A stretch of DNA of 64,000 bases from contig CBDESS010000001.1 in assembly GCA_965242605.1 (NCBI GenBank), forward strand, positions 434,001 through 498,000, given 5' to 3'. Made by a program: the position numbers and the translations under genes. This stretch comes from JAAXHF01 sp965242605 (lineage in GTDB: Bacteria; Desulfobacterota; Binatia; Bin18). The notes beneath the pieces are model-generated. The model searched no databases, had not been told where the DNA came from, and saw nothing but the letters and a program-made list of their open reading frames with translations. This document shows, one piece after another, positions 8,587 through 17,744 of this stretch (position 1 is its first letter; every line of letters starts with the position of its first letter).

Positions 8587-8935
8587 GGAAGATTCCTGGA
8601 GCGGACAGACACTTGGTGTACAAAGGTCGGTGCCCAGCATCTTTTGGCCGGAATGCCCAGGGGAGAAGGGCCTGTTCGGAGTGCAGCAGGAACGTGGAGG
8701 CACCGGGCGGAAACCGATACGCCGCCAGCGCCGCAATGTCGGATTACGCTGCGCTAATCCGACCTGCAACCTCACTACCACACAGTTGAGGTGTCGGTCT
8801 TCGTTCCGTTTTGGGTACCTTGCTCCATGTCCGACCGAATCAGGCCGCTACGGGCCAGGTTAGCGCGTTGGATCCCAGCCGCAAACCTGCCATAGTGGAC
8901 GGGATGAAACGCGCCTGGAGGGCGGAAGACACGCC
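8587..8935. other. Non-coding stretch between secretion-ATPase remnant and LPS operon
   Basis: About 350 bases with no convincing gene. Short frames on both strands lack family features and codon bias. The stretch contains the palindrome at 8738-8763. It should also hold the promoter of the LPS operon starting at 8936, but no clear -35/-10 pair was recognised. Confidence 0.5.
8738..8763. repeat. REP-like palindrome
   Basis: GTCGGATTA (8738-8746) pairs perfectly with TAATCCGAC (8755-8763) around an 8-base loop. The stem resembles the widespread bacterial extragenic palindromes that carry a TCGGATTA core. Such elements are usually repeated many times in a genome; only one copy was noticed in this window. 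Confidence 0.6.
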
Positions 8936-9886
8936 ATGAGTTCTCACCCGGCGCGCCTGCGGGTCGGCGTGGTCGGCGTCGGCTATCTGGGGCGCTTCCA
9001 TGTCGAGAAATACGCGGCCCAGCCCGATGTCAGTCTGGTCGGGGTGGTGGATGTGGACCGCGGGCGGGCGGGCGCGCTGGCCGATCTGTATCAGGCTGAG
9101 GCGCTGGTGGATCACCGGGAATTGTTTGGCCGGGTGGAGTGCGTGAGCTTGGCCGTGCCTACCCAACTCCACCACGCGATTGCGCGGGATTTTCTGCGGC
9201 AGGGGGTGGATGTACTGGTCGAAAAGCCGCTGACTGCCATCGCCGCGGAGGGCCGCGAGCTCGTTGAGCTGGCCGCCCAAACCGGACGGATTCTTCAGGT
9301 CGGGCATCTGGAACGCTTCAATCCGGCGCTACGATCGCTGAGCGGTATTTTGACTACGCCCCGGTTCATCGAATGCCAGCGGGTCGCGCCGTTTGTGGAG
9401 CGCGGGACCGATGTTGATGTGGTGCGGGACCTGATGATCCATGACCTGGACGTCATTCTGAGCGTCGTCCGCTCAGAACCCAACTCCATTGAGGCGTTTG
9501 GCGTGCCGGTCCTGACCTCGGAGACGGATATCGCCCATGTCCGGCTGCGCTTTGCTTCGGGCTGTATTGCCAATATCACGGCCAGCCGGGTGGCCCTCAA
9601 ACGTGAGCGCAAGATGCGGATTTTTCAGCCCGACACCTATCTGGTGGTGGATTACGTCGAACACCGCATACGGATCTGTCGGCGGGAGCCTGGGGCCGGG
9701 TCCGGGAGCCTGCCAAACCTGAGCTTTGAGGAACGTGAGGTGGGTGGGGAAGACGCCTTGGAAGAAGAAATCCGCGACTTTCTCCGGGCGGTGCGCACCC
9801 GCACCACGCCTATTGTCAGTGGCCGCGAGGGTCTTCAGGCCCTGGAGCTGGCCGAACAGATCATCGCCAGCCTCGAAATCCCCTAA
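8936..9886 (+). CDS. Gfo/Idh/MocA family NAD(P)-dependent oxidoreductase, first gene of LPS block
   Basis: A 316-residue oxidoreductase. The Rossmann motif GVVGVGYLGRFHVEKY is at about residues 10-26, and the family signature EKPLTAIAAEG (with the catalytic-region Lys) near residue 95. HLERFNPALRSL and DLMIHDLDVILS are typical of the subgroup found next to lpxA/lpxB. Related proteins include GnnA, which oxidises UDP-GlcNAc at C3 to make the amino-sugar form of lipid A, but no gnnB aminotransferase is seen here. The gene lies 42 bases upstream of lpxB in the same direction, which suggests a lipid A sugar role by context only. Confidence 0.82.
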   Translation: MSSHPARLRVGVVGVGYLGRFHVEKYAAQPDVSLVGVVDVDRGRAGALADLYQAEALVDHRELFGRVECVSLAVPTQLHHAIARDFLRQGVDVLVEKPLTAIAAEGRELVELAAQTGRILQVGHLERFNPALRSLSGILTTPRFIECQRVAPFVERGTDVDVVRDLMIHDLDVILSVVRSEPNSIEAFGVPVLTSETDIAHVRLRFASGCIANITASRVALKRERKMRIFQPDTYLVVDYVEHRIRICRREPGAGSGSLPNLSFEEREVGGEDALEEEIRDFLRAVRTRTTPIVSGREGLQALELAEQIIASLEIP

Positions 9887-9928
9887 CTGTCGGAAACCTC
9901 CGCCCTTCGCCTTGAAAAGACCTCCACC

Positions 9929-11083
9929 ATGCCCCTTTCTCCTCCTCCGGTCCCCAGCCCCCAGCCCACCACACGGCGCATTCTCCTGGTAGCTGGCGAG
10001 ACCTCGGGCGACGTCCACGGCGCAGACGTGGTCCGCAGCCTCACAGCCCGAGCACCGCGCGTCGAGGTCTTCGGCGTGGGCGGACCGGCGCTGCGGTCGG
10101 CCGGGATGCAGACCCTGGTGGACAGCGCCGCCATTGCCGGCATGGGGCTGTTTGAGGCCAGGGAGAAGGTCGGCAACCTGATTCGCGCCTATCGGCGGCT
10201 CAGCCGGCTGTTGCGCTGCCAGCCGCCCGACCTGCTACTCCTGATTGATTTCCCGGAGTTCAACCTGCGCCTGGCGAAAGTGGCCAAGCGGGCCGGAGTG
10301 CCGGTGTTCTACTACATCAGCCCCCAGGTGTGGGCGTGGCGGCGGCGGCGGGTCTACACTCTCGCCAAACGGGTGGACCGGCTGGCAGTGGTCTTCCCCT
10401 TTGAACCGGACTTCTACGCCGCCCATGGCTGCGTGGTCGAGTTTGTCGGCCATCCGCTGGTGGACCGGGTGCGGACGACCCGCTCGCGGGAGGAAACCCT
10501 GCGGCACTACCGGCTTGACCCCGACCGGCCGACGCTGGCCCTGCTGCCGGGCAGCCGGGCGCACGAAGTACGCTACCTGCTGCCGCCGCTGCTGGGTGCC
10601 GCGGCCCGGCTCGGCCCGGCCTATCAATTCATCCTGGCCCTGGCCCCGGACCTGGACCGGGCTGCGCTTGAACCGCCGGCCGGCCCTGTCCGGGTGGCGC
10701 AGGGCGACACCTATAACGTCGTCCATGCGGCCGACTTGGCGGTGGTCGCCTCGGGGACCGCCACCCTGGAAACCGCGCTGCTGGAGCGGCCGATGGTCAT
10801 TGTGTATCGCATGGCAGCGCTGACCTATGCGCTGGCCCGGGCCCTTGTCAACGTGCCGTTTATCGGCATGCCGAATCTGATTGCCGGGCGGCGGGTCGTA
10901 CCAGAGCTGATCCAGAGCGCGGTGACGCCCGACCGGGTTGCCACCGAGGCGCGACGGTTGCTCAGCAGCCGCCAAGCGTATAGCGTGGCGCAACAGGGTT
11001 TGCGGGAGGTCCGGCGTCGGTTAGGGGATGGCGGCGCGGCCCAACGGACTGCCGGCCTGATTGTGAACATGCTCAACCGATGA
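9929..11083 (+). CDS. lpxB: Lipid-A-disaccharide synthase
   Basis: A 384-residue GT19 enzyme that joins UDP-2,3-diacylglucosamine and lipid X to form the lipid A disaccharide at the inner membrane. Visible motifs are ILLVAGETSGDVHGADVV at the N-terminus, FGVGGPALRSAGMQTLVD, LIDFPEFNLRLAK, YYISPQVWAWRRRR, LLPGSRAHEVRYLLP, and SGTATLETALLERPMVIVY. Length and motif order match the family. The ATG at 9929 begins a short proline-rich lead (MPLSPPPVPSPQ) before the conserved start. It overlaps msbA by 4 bases. Confidence 0.95.
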   Translation: MPLSPPPVPSPQPTTRRILLVAGETSGDVHGADVVRSLTARAPRVEVFGVGGPALRSAGMQTLVDSAAIAGMGLFEAREKVGNLIRAYRRLSRLLRCQPPDLLLLIDFPEFNLRLAKVAKRAGVPVFYYISPQVWAWRRRRVYTLAKRVDRLAVVFPFEPDFYAAHGCVVEFVGHPLVDRVRTTRSREETLRHYRLDPDRPTLALLPGSRAHEVRYLLPPLLGAAARLGPAYQFILALAPDLDRAALEPPAGPVRVAQGDTYNVVHAADLAVVASGTATLETALLERPMVIVYRMAALTYALARALVNVPFIGMPNLIAGRRVVPELIQSAVTPDRVATEARRLLSSRQAYSVAQQGLREVRRRLGDGGAAQRTAGLIVNMLNR

Positions 11084-12807
11084 AAATCTACCGTCGCCTC
11101 CTGCCGTTTCTGCGCCCCTACTTGGCCCAGTTTTTTCTGGCGCTCGGCTGCATGGTGGTCTTCAGCGCGACGAGCGGCGCGCTCCCGTTTGTGGTTGAGC
11201 ATGTCTTTGACGATATCTTCGCCGAGAAAAACCTGGACTCGCTCCGCCTTCTGCCCCTCATCATCATCGGGGTGTTTGTGGTCCGCGGGCTGGTCAACTT
11301 TGGTCATACCTATCTAATGGAATATGTGGGGCAGCGCATTGTCGAAGACCTGCGCAATCGCCTCAACAGCCATCTCCAATATCTGTCGGTCGCTTACTTC
11401 CACAACCACCCGACCGGCACGATTCTCTCCCGGGTCACCAACGATACGACCCTGGTGCGTGAGGCCCTGACCCAGACCTCGGCCTCAATGATGAAGGATA
11501 CCACCACGCTGCTCGCCCTGGTCATCGTGGCCTTTGTCAAAGACTGGTTTCTGGCCGTCCTGGCCTTCATCATATTTCCGGTCACCATCCTGCCCCTGAT
11601 GCAGATATATAAAAAAGTCCGCCGCTTCAGCCGTCAGGGGCAAGGGGCGCTCGGCTATCTGTCGGCCCTGCTCCAGGAGGCCATTCAGGGCAACCGGGTG
11701 GTCAAAGCGTTTGGCATGGAAGCCTACGAGCAGCAGCGCTTTGCCGCGGAAAACCGGCGGATCTTTCGCCACGCCATGCGTGCCGGCCGACTCCGGGCGT
11801 TTGTCCCATCTATGGTTGAGCTGGTGGCCGCCGGCGGGATTGCCGCGGTGGTATGGTATGGCGGCTCCAGCGTGATTGAGGGCGAGCGGACCCAGGGCGC
11901 GTTTGTGGCTTTTCTGACCGCCATGCTGCTGTTGTACGAACCCTTCAAGCATCTGACCCGGACCAACGCGGCGATCCAGACCGGACTAGCAGCCGCGGAG
12001 CGGCTGTTTGAGGTCCTGGACGAACCGCCGGAAGTGACCGACCGGCCCGGAGCACGGTGTCTGGCGACGGTCGCCAGGGGGGTGCGCTTTACCCATGTCT
12101 CTTTCCGCTATGGGCAGGAGTGGGTGCTCAAGGATATCTGCCTCGATATCCGGGCCGGCGAGGTCGTTGCCCTTGTCGGCCCGAGCGGCGGCGGCAAAAG
12201 CACCCTGGCCGACCTGATCCCCCGCTTTTACGATGTGGAGCAGGGCCGCATCTGCATTGATGAAACCGATATCCGCGATATCACCCTGCAATCCCTGCGG
12301 GCCCAGATTGCGGTTGTCACCCAGTTTACCTTTCTGTTTAATGATACGGTGTGTAACAATATCGCCTACGGCGGGCCGGCCCGCCCGCTTGAAGAGGTCG
12401 TGGCCGCGGCCGAGGCAGCCTACGCCCACGATTTCATTGCGGCCCTGCCCGACGGCTATGATACTGTGATTGGCGAGTTGGGCGTGCGCCTGTCCGGCGG
12501 CCAGCGCCAGCGGCTGGCAATTGCCCGCGCTCTGCTCAAAAACGCACCCATTCTCATCCTTGACGAAGCCACCTCGTCGCTCGATACCGAGTCGGAGCGG
12601 CTGGTGCAGGCGGCCATTGAACGGGTGATGACGGACCGCACGGTTCTGGTCATCGCTCACCGCTTATCAACCATTCAGCGCGCCGACCGGATCGTCGTGA
12701 TCCAGGATGGGCGGATTGTTGAAGAGGGCGACCATGAAGAGTTGCTGGCCTACAACGCGCGGTATCGCAAGCTGTATGACCTTCAATTCCAGGAAAGCCC
12801 TCGGTGA
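11080..12807 (+). CDS. msbA: Lipid A export ABC transporter, permease/ATP-binding protein MsbA
   Basis: A 575-residue half-transporter flipping lipid A-core across the inner membrane. The N-terminal ABC membrane domain covers residues 1-310 (LRPYLAQFFLALGCMVVFSA, VEDLRNRLNSHLQYL). The nucleotide-binding domain follows, with Walker A GPSGGGKSTLA, signature LSGGQRQRLAIARALL, Walker B ILILDEATSSLD, and the switch histidine in VIAHRLSTIQ. It overlaps lpxB by 4 bases upstream and the acyltransferase-like gene by 4 bases downstream (GTGA), so translation is probably coupled. Confidence 0.93.
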   Translation: MKIYRRLLPFLRPYLAQFFLALGCMVVFSATSGALPFVVEHVFDDIFAEKNLDSLRLLPLIIIGVFVVRGLVNFGHTYLMEYVGQRIVEDLRNRLNSHLQYLSVAYFHNHPTGTILSRVTNDTTLVREALTQTSASMMKDTTTLLALVIVAFVKDWFLAVLAFIIFPVTILPLMQIYKKVRRFSRQGQGALGYLSALLQEAIQGNRVVKAFGMEAYEQQRFAAENRRIFRHAMRAGRLRAFVPSMVELVAAGGIAAVVWYGGSSVIEGERTQGAFVAFLTAMLLLYEPFKHLTRTNAAIQTGLAAAERLFEVLDEPPEVTDRPGARCLATVARGVRFTHVSFRYGQEWVLKDICLDIRAGEVVALVGPSGGGKSTLADLIPRFYDVEQGRICIDETDIRDITLQSLRAQIAVVTQFTFLFNDTVCNNIAYGGPARPLEEVVAAAEAAYAHDFIAALPDGYDTVIGELGVRLSGGQRQRLAIARALLKNAPILILDEATSSLDTESERLVQAAIERVMTDRTVLVIAHRLSTIQRADRIVVIQDGRIVEEGDHEELLAYNARYRKLYDLQFQESPR

Positions 12808-13544
12808 CGGCCGCCGCTCAGCACCCGAAGAGAGCACCGATGGCTTCTCCCCCGGCCTTCCTCAATGCGCCGCGTTTTTCCAGGACCGAAGAACTCAAAA
12901 TCCGGGGCTGGACCGGTCTCGCCCTCGGTGCCCTGTGGACCTTGAGCAAGACCGTGCGCATCGATTATGTGGGAACGCGGGAGTTGTTTGCCCACTGGGC
13001 CCGGGGCGGGCAGGTCATTCTGGCCTTTTGGCATAACCGGATGGTCCTGATGCCCTTCCCCTACCGGGGTCGGAAAGCCTGCATCATGAACAGCGTTCAC
13101 CGGGATGGGGAAATTATCTCGCGGGTCATCAGCCGCTTCAATATCCTCTCGGTGCGGGGCTCTTCGACCTGGGGCTGGGCCGCCGGGCTCAAAGGCATGG
13201 TCGCGGCCTACCAAGCCGGCTATGACCTCATTCTTGTCCCTGATGGGCCGCGCGGCCCGCGCTATCGGGCCAAACCCGGGGTCTTGCAGTTGGCCCGGGC
13301 CACCGGTGCCCCGGTCTATCCGGTCACCTGTGGCGCGGCCTGGAAAACGACGGTCGGCAGTTGGGACCGGCTGCTCATCCCGCTGCCCTTCAGCAGGGTT
13401 GTGTATATCGCCGGACCGCCGGTCCGGGTGCCGGCCGACGCGGCGGCGACGGTGATGGAAACACAGCGCCGCGAGCTCGAACGGCGTCTGCGTCAGATTA
13501 CGACCCGGGCCGACGCCTATTTCACCCCAGACCAGAGCGGATGA
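12804..13544 (+). CDS. DUF374 lysophospholipid acyltransferase family protein
   Basis: A 246-residue DUF374 protein. ILAFWHNRMVLMPF contains the family FWH motif, and LVPDGPRGPRYRAKPG is the conserved PDGPRGP block. These are the acyltransferase-like signatures of a group often encoded between msbA and waaA, where a role in lipid A acylation or lipid trafficking is inferred. The GTG start overlaps the msbA stop codon; an internal ATG at 12840 is possible. It has an ATGA overlap with waaA. Confidence 0.85.
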   Translation: MTAAAQHPKRAPMASPPAFLNAPRFSRTEELKIRGWTGLALGALWTLSKTVRIDYVGTRELFAHWARGGQVILAFWHNRMVLMPFPYRGRKACIMNSVHRDGEIISRVISRFNILSVRGSSTWGWAAGLKGMVAAYQAGYDLILVPDGPRGPRYRAKPGVLQLARATGAPVYPVTCGAAWKTTVGSWDRLLIPLPFSRVVYIAGPPVRVPADAAATVMETQRRELERRLRQITTRADAYFTPDQSG

Positions 13545-14842
13545 ACATGGGCCGACTTGTGTACAACTGTGTGCTGACCCTGGGCGGCCTGCTGGCCCTG
13601 CCGTTCATCGGCCTAGCCCTGCTGGTCCGCCCGCGCTACCGTTTGGGCTTGGCGCAACGGCTGAGCTGTTTGCCGGCTGCCGTCACCCGTTGCCTGGGGG
13701 CCGGGCCGGTGGTGTGGCTGCACGCCCCGTCGGTGGGTGAGAGCCTAGCCACCCGGCCCTTTGTGCGGGGGCTGAAAGCCCGGTTTCCCGACGCAACCGT
13801 GGTGCTGTCAGTCCTGACCCCGACGGCCTACCAAGTGGCCAGCAGCCGGCTGCCAGAGGCCGATGCAGTGATCTACTTCCCGCTTGACCACCCGCTCTGT
13901 GTCAGACGCATCCTAGGGCAGCTGCGGCCGCAGGTCTTTTTTTTTACAGAAACCGAAATCTGGCCCAACTGTCTGTCCGCTCTCATCCGGCAGGGCGTCC
14001 CGACCGTCCTGGTCAGCGGCCGGTTTTCGGCCCGGGCCGTGCGCCGCTACGGCGTGTTGTGGCCCGTGTTTGCGCCCGTGTTTCGGGCGCTGAGCCTGTG
14101 CTGTATGCAGACCCAGGCCGATGCCGAGCGGCTGATCGCTGCCGGAGTCTCCCGGCAACGGGTTGTGGTCACTGGCAATTTCAAGGTAGACAGCAGTGTC
14201 CGGGCCGACGACCGGGGCAAAGCCATCATGGGCCAGCTCGGTCTGGCCGACCGGCCGCTCCTGATAGCGGCCAGTACCCACCGAGGAGAAGAGGCGGTCG
14301 CGCTTGACGCCTACCGCTGGCTGCGGGCCGAGTGTGCCGTCCTGCTGCTGCTCGCCCCGCGCTATCCGCAGCGTTTTGCCGAGGTCGAAAGCCTGCTGAC
14401 CAAAGCTGGCCTAGGCTATGCCAAACGGAGCCGGCCCGCCGGGCGGCCCGGGCCGGCTATCGAGGTGTTGCTGCTCGACAGCCTCGGCGAGCTGGCCTCG
14501 TTGTACTCGGCCGCGGCAGCCGTCTTTGTCGGTGGCAGTCTGGTCAAAGGGCCGGGGGGGCACAGTGTCATTGAACCGGCCCTGGCCCGGGTGCCGGTGT
14601 TATTCGGGCCGTATACGCGCAATTTTGGCTCGGTCGTCAAAGCGCTCAAACGGACCGGCGGGGGGGTTCAAGTGACGGATGCGGCCAGTCTGGCCCGCGC
14701 CGCACTGCCCCTGCTCCAGGACCCGAGGCTGAGTCAAGAGGTCGGCGGGCAGGCGTATGCGGCCGTGCAGCAGGAACGCGGCGCGGTCGAGCGGACCCTG
14801 GCGGCCATCGGCGAACGGCAGCTCGGGCCGCTGGCGGGGTGA
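13541..14842 (+). CDS. waaA: 3-deoxy-D-manno-octulosonic acid (Kdo) transferase
   Basis: A 433-residue GT30 enzyme attaching Kdo from CMP-Kdo to lipid IVA. An N-terminal membrane anchor (CVLTLGGLLALPFIGLALLV) is followed by VVWLHAPSVGESLATRP, which holds the catalytic Glu. FFFTETEIWPNCLSALI, VTGNFKVDS, STHRGEEAVALDAY and VFVGGSLVKGPGGHSVIEPA are conserved blocks of the second Rossmann domain. A frame open from 13361 was rejected as the start because ATG 13541 overlaps the previous stop (ATGA) and gives the family N-terminus. Confidence 0.93.
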   Translation: MNMGRLVYNCVLTLGGLLALPFIGLALLVRPRYRLGLAQRLSCLPAAVTRCLGAGPVVWLHAPSVGESLATRPFVRGLKARFPDATVVLSVLTPTAYQVASSRLPEADAVIYFPLDHPLCVRRILGQLRPQVFFFTETEIWPNCLSALIRQGVPTVLVSGRFSARAVRRYGVLWPVFAPVFRALSLCCMQTQADAERLIAAGVSRQRVVVTGNFKVDSSVRADDRGKAIMGQLGLADRPLLIAASTHRGEEAVALDAYRWLRAECAVLLLLAPRYPQRFAEVESLLTKAGLGYAKRSRPAGRPGPAIEVLLLDSLGELASLYSAAAAVFVGGSLVKGPGGHSVIEPALARVPVLFGPYTRNFGSVVKALKRTGGGVQVTDAASLARAALPLLQDPRLSQEVGGQAYAAVQQERGAVERTLAAIGERQLGPLAG

Positions 14843-14848
14843 GCGAAT

Positions 14849-15934
14849 ATGGCGGACCTGGAGCGTGTCATCCACGCCATCTGGCAGCGCCGGCAGCCCT
14901 GGAGCTGGCTCGTATGGCTATCGCTGACCCCGTTTGCGCTCGGCTTCTCGGGCCTCGTCCGGGTGCGGACCCTGCTGTACGATTGGCGGCTGCTGCCGGT
15001 CCGGCGGCCGGCCGCCAAGGTGATCAGCGTCGGCAATCTGACCGTCGGCGGCAGCGGTAAGACCCCGTTTGTGCTGTGGCTGGCCCAGACCCTCGAGCGT
15101 CGCACAAACTATCGTATCGCTATCCTGACCCAGGGCTATAAGGGCAGCCGCTCAGGCCCAACCGTGGTCGGGGCCGGCGGAGAAGCCTGGGCCACACCGG
15201 CCGAGGTTGGTGATGAGGCGGTCATGCTGGCCCGGACCTTCTCGGGCGTTGTCATTGCCGGAAAAAACCGGCTCAAAGCCGCCCATCTCGCCCGCCGGGA
15301 GTTTGGCAGCGAGGTACTCATCCTGGATGACGGCTTCCAACACCGGAAACTCAAACGCGATATTGACCTACTGCTCATCGCCGGCCACCGCCCTGACCCA
15401 CAATGGCTCCTGCCGGCCGGTCCCTGGCGCGAGCCGCTGTCGGCCGCCCGGCGGGCCGATATTGTCGTGTGGACCAAGCGAGGGCCGGCAGAGCAGGCGC
15501 ACGACCCGGGCCGGCCTCAGGCCGTACCGCCCAGCTTCTCCGGCGCTCTCGTGCCCACCGGGCTCGTTGAGTCGCTCCGGGGGAGCTGGCGCGAGCTGCC
15601 GCTCGGTCTACTGTCCCATCAACGGGTGCTGGCCGTAGCCGGCACTGCCGACCCACTGCCCTTCTATGCCCTGCTGCGGAAACACGACGCCGAGCTGACC
15701 GAAGTCGTGCCCTTTCCCGACCACCACGCCTATACACAGGCGGATTGGCGGACTATTGTAGAGGCCGGTCGGCGCTGTGACCTGATTGTCACCACCGAAA
15801 AGGACTTGGTCAAATTAGAGCAGTTTCCTTTTCCGGCCAGGAAGCTGCTCGCCCTACGGGTGCGGATGCAGGTCAGCGATGCCGACCGCCTGCTGACCAG
15901 AATTGAACGCCAACTCCAGACCGAAACGGGATGA
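14849..15934 (+). CDS. lpxK: Tetraacyldisaccharide 4'-kinase
   Basis: A 361-residue inner-membrane P-loop kinase that phosphorylates the 4' position of the lipid A precursor. The N-terminal helix (WLVWLSLTPFALGFSGLV) is the membrane anchor. The P-loop is in SVGNLTVGGSGKTPFVLWLA, and LILDDGFQHRKLKRDIDLLL is the Walker-B-like and base region. TTEKDLVKLEQF near the C-terminus is also conserved. It follows waaA by 6 bases; the next gene begins 1 base after its stop. Confidence 0.93.
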   Translation: MADLERVIHAIWQRRQPWSWLVWLSLTPFALGFSGLVRVRTLLYDWRLLPVRRPAAKVISVGNLTVGGSGKTPFVLWLAQTLERRTNYRIAILTQGYKGSRSGPTVVGAGGEAWATPAEVGDEAVMLARTFSGVVIAGKNRLKAAHLARREFGSEVLILDDGFQHRKLKRDIDLLLIAGHRPDPQWLLPAGPWREPLSAARRADIVVWTKRGPAEQAHDPGRPQAVPPSFSGALVPTGLVESLRGSWRELPLGLLSHQRVLAVAGTADPLPFYALLRKHDAELTEVVPFPDHHAYTQADWRTIVEAGRRCDLIVTTEKDLVKLEQFPFPARKLLALRVRMQVSDADRLLTRIERQLQTETG

Positions 15935-15935
15935 T

Positions 15936-16670
15936 ATGGCAGCGCCGTTCCTCATCAAAGCGGTGACCGAACTCCTGGCCGATGTCCCCGCGGCGGGGCA
16001 GCGGCTGTTGGACATCAGCTGTAAAAAGGGCGAGGTCTTGCGCGCCCTGCGGTCGCGCGGCTTTGTCCTACGCGGAACAAATTTCGAGCCGAGTGGCCCC
16101 TGCCTCAACGACATTCCAGTGGATTATGGGGTGGACCTGCGCCACCCCCTGCCTTATGACGACGCCAGCTTTGATGTGCTCCTCCTCGTTGAAGTGATTG
16201 AGCACCTGGAGAACCACCGGCTGGCCCTGACCGAGCTGGCACGCATCCTCAAGCCGGGCGGACGGCTAATCCTGACCACCCCCAACATCATGCGCCTCAA
16301 CTCGCGGCTGCATTTCTTCCTCAGCGGCTATCATAAGACCAAACGCCGCTTCATCCCGTTTGACACGCCGCTTGAGGACGCCCATCGTTTTCATACCTAC
16401 CCGATTGAGCTGCCGATTCTGTATTATCTGGGGAAACAAAGCGGCCTGGAAATCGAGTGCCTGGGTCACAGCAAAATCAAGGGCTATTCGCGCCTGCTGT
16501 GGGCCGTGTTCGGCCTGCCGGTCGTGGCCTATACCTGGTACACCCTCCAGGTACGGGAAAAGAACCGACGCCAACAGCACGAAAACAGACGCCTCCGGTC
16601 CTGGCTCACCCACCCGCGGCTGCTGATGATGGATAATCTGGTCGTGCGCTTTCGCAAGGCGGCCGGTTAA
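15936..16670 (+). CDS. Class I SAM-dependent methyltransferase
   Basis: A 244-residue methyltransferase-like protein. Motif I is degenerate (LLDISCKKGEVLRALRSRG, where DxGCGxG is usual). FEPSG follows at the end of strand 2, and FDVLLLVEVIEHLENH and LKPGGRLILTTPN are typical of Methyltransf_11. ATG 15936 is preferred to a frame opening at 15903 because the extra residues lie inside lpxK. Position inside an LPS operon suggests a glycan or lipid substrate, but this is inference. A short basic stretch (VREKNRRQQHENRRLRSW) follows the domain. Confidence 0.78.
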   Translation: MAAPFLIKAVTELLADVPAAGQRLLDISCKKGEVLRALRSRGFVLRGTNFEPSGPCLNDIPVDYGVDLRHPLPYDDASFDVLLLVEVIEHLENHRLALTELARILKPGGRLILTTPNIMRLNSRLHFFLSGYHKTKRRFIPFDTPLEDAHRFHTYPIELPILYYLGKQSGLEIECLGHSKIKGYSRLLWAVFGLPVVAYTWYTLQVREKNRRQQHENRRLRSWLTHPRLLMMDNLVVRFRKAAG

Positions 16671-16685
16671 GCCGGGGCTCCCCCC

Positions 16686-17744
16686 ATGCAGTTCCCTCCC
16701 CACCCCCGCCTGCTCGTCGCCCAAACCGGATTTCTGGGTGACACGGTTCTGACCACGCCGCTGCTCAGCGCACTGCGCCGCACCCTCGCCCCGGCGTCTG
16801 TGAGCGTCCTGACCACGCCGCAGGCCGCGCCGCTGTTGACCCACCACCCGGATGTGGACGCGGTCGTGGTCGATGCCAAGCGGACGCGCAGACGCGGGCT
16901 CGGCGGGCTGCTGCATACCGCCCGGCAGCTCAGGCACCGGGGCTTTGAGCTGGCCGTCGCCCCCCATAAATCGCTGCGCACAGCCCTTGTCCTAGCCCTG
17001 GCCGGCATTCCCTGCCGGGTCGGTTTTCGGCAGAGTCCGGGCTGGTTTTTGTACCACCAGACCGCGGTTCGGGATACCCGCGCGCACGAGGTTGAGCGCA
17101 TCTTGAGCCTGCTGCGCGCCTTTAGCCTGGAGCCCCGGCAGTATGCGGGCCGCCCGCGGGTGACGTATGGCGAGGCTGCCCGGCACAAGGCGCGGGCCTT
17201 GCTCAGACGCCACCGGCTTGACACCCCGCAGCCGCTCTTTCTCGTCTGCCCCGGCTCGGTCTGGTTCACCAAACGGTGGACGGTTGAGGGCTATGCCGGC
17301 CTCGTCCGTACCCTGGAGCGGGACTACGGCAGGGTGCTCATCTGTGGGAGTCCTGACGACCGGGCCGTCACCCAAGCCGTTCAGCGCCGGGCGGGCGGAC
17401 GCGGGGTGGACCTGGCCGGACAGGCCGACCTGCAAACCTTTGTGGCACTCCTTGACCGGGCCCGCGTCGTGGTCAGCAACGACAGCGCGCCCATGCACTT
17501 GGCGGTCGCGCGAGGCGTCCCGGTGGTCGCCATTTTTTGCGCGACCACGCCGAGCCTGGGATACGGCCCGTACAGTCCGCACTCGTTCATAGTTGAGCGC
17601 AACGCGCTGGGGTGCCGTCCGTGTGGGCGGCACGGCGGACCGCGCTGTCCGCGCAAGACAGAAGCCTGTATGCGCTTGGTCAGCGTCCACGATGTCCTGG
17701 CCGGCGTCGATCATCTACTGAGCGCCTCTCATGCCACCGCCTGA
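16686..17744 (+). CDS. waaF: Glycosyltransferase family 9, ADP-heptose:LPS heptosyltransferase (WaaF/WaaC-like)
   Basis: A 352-residue GT9 protein transferring heptose to the LPS inner core. The N-terminus LLVAQTGFLGDTVLTTPLLSAL is the acceptor-site block with the catalytic Asp. FLVCPGSVWFTKRWTVEGYA and VVSNDSAPMHLAVARGVPVVAIF are the ADP-heptose site. C-terminal HRCPRKTEACM-like cysteines (CRPCGRHGGPRCPRKTEAC) match heptosyltransferase II. Its last 14 bases overlap the next small gene. WaaF is favoured over WaaC from the C-terminal cysteine cluster, with moderate certainty. Confidence 0.82.
   Translation: MQFPPHPRLLVAQTGFLGDTVLTTPLLSALRRTLAPASVSVLTTPQAAPLLTHHPDVDAVVVDAKRTRRRGLGGLLHTARQLRHRGFELAVAPHKSLRTALVLALAGIPCRVGFRQSPGWFLYHQTAVRDTRAHEVERILSLLRAFSLEPRQYAGRPRVTYGEAARHKARALLRRHRLDTPQPLFLVCPGSVWFTKRWTVEGYAGLVRTLERDYGRVLICGSPDDRAVTQAVQRRAGGRGVDLAGQADLQTFVALLDRARVVVSNDSAPMHLAVARGVPVVAIFCATTPSLGYGPYSPHSFIVERNALGCRPCGRHGGPRCPRKTEACMRLVSVHDVLAGVDHLLSASHATA

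Noticed and set aside
13361..13540. N-terminal extension of waaA
   Set aside because: It overlaps the DUF374 gene by 180 bases; the ATGA overlap start gives the standard Kdo transferase N-terminus.
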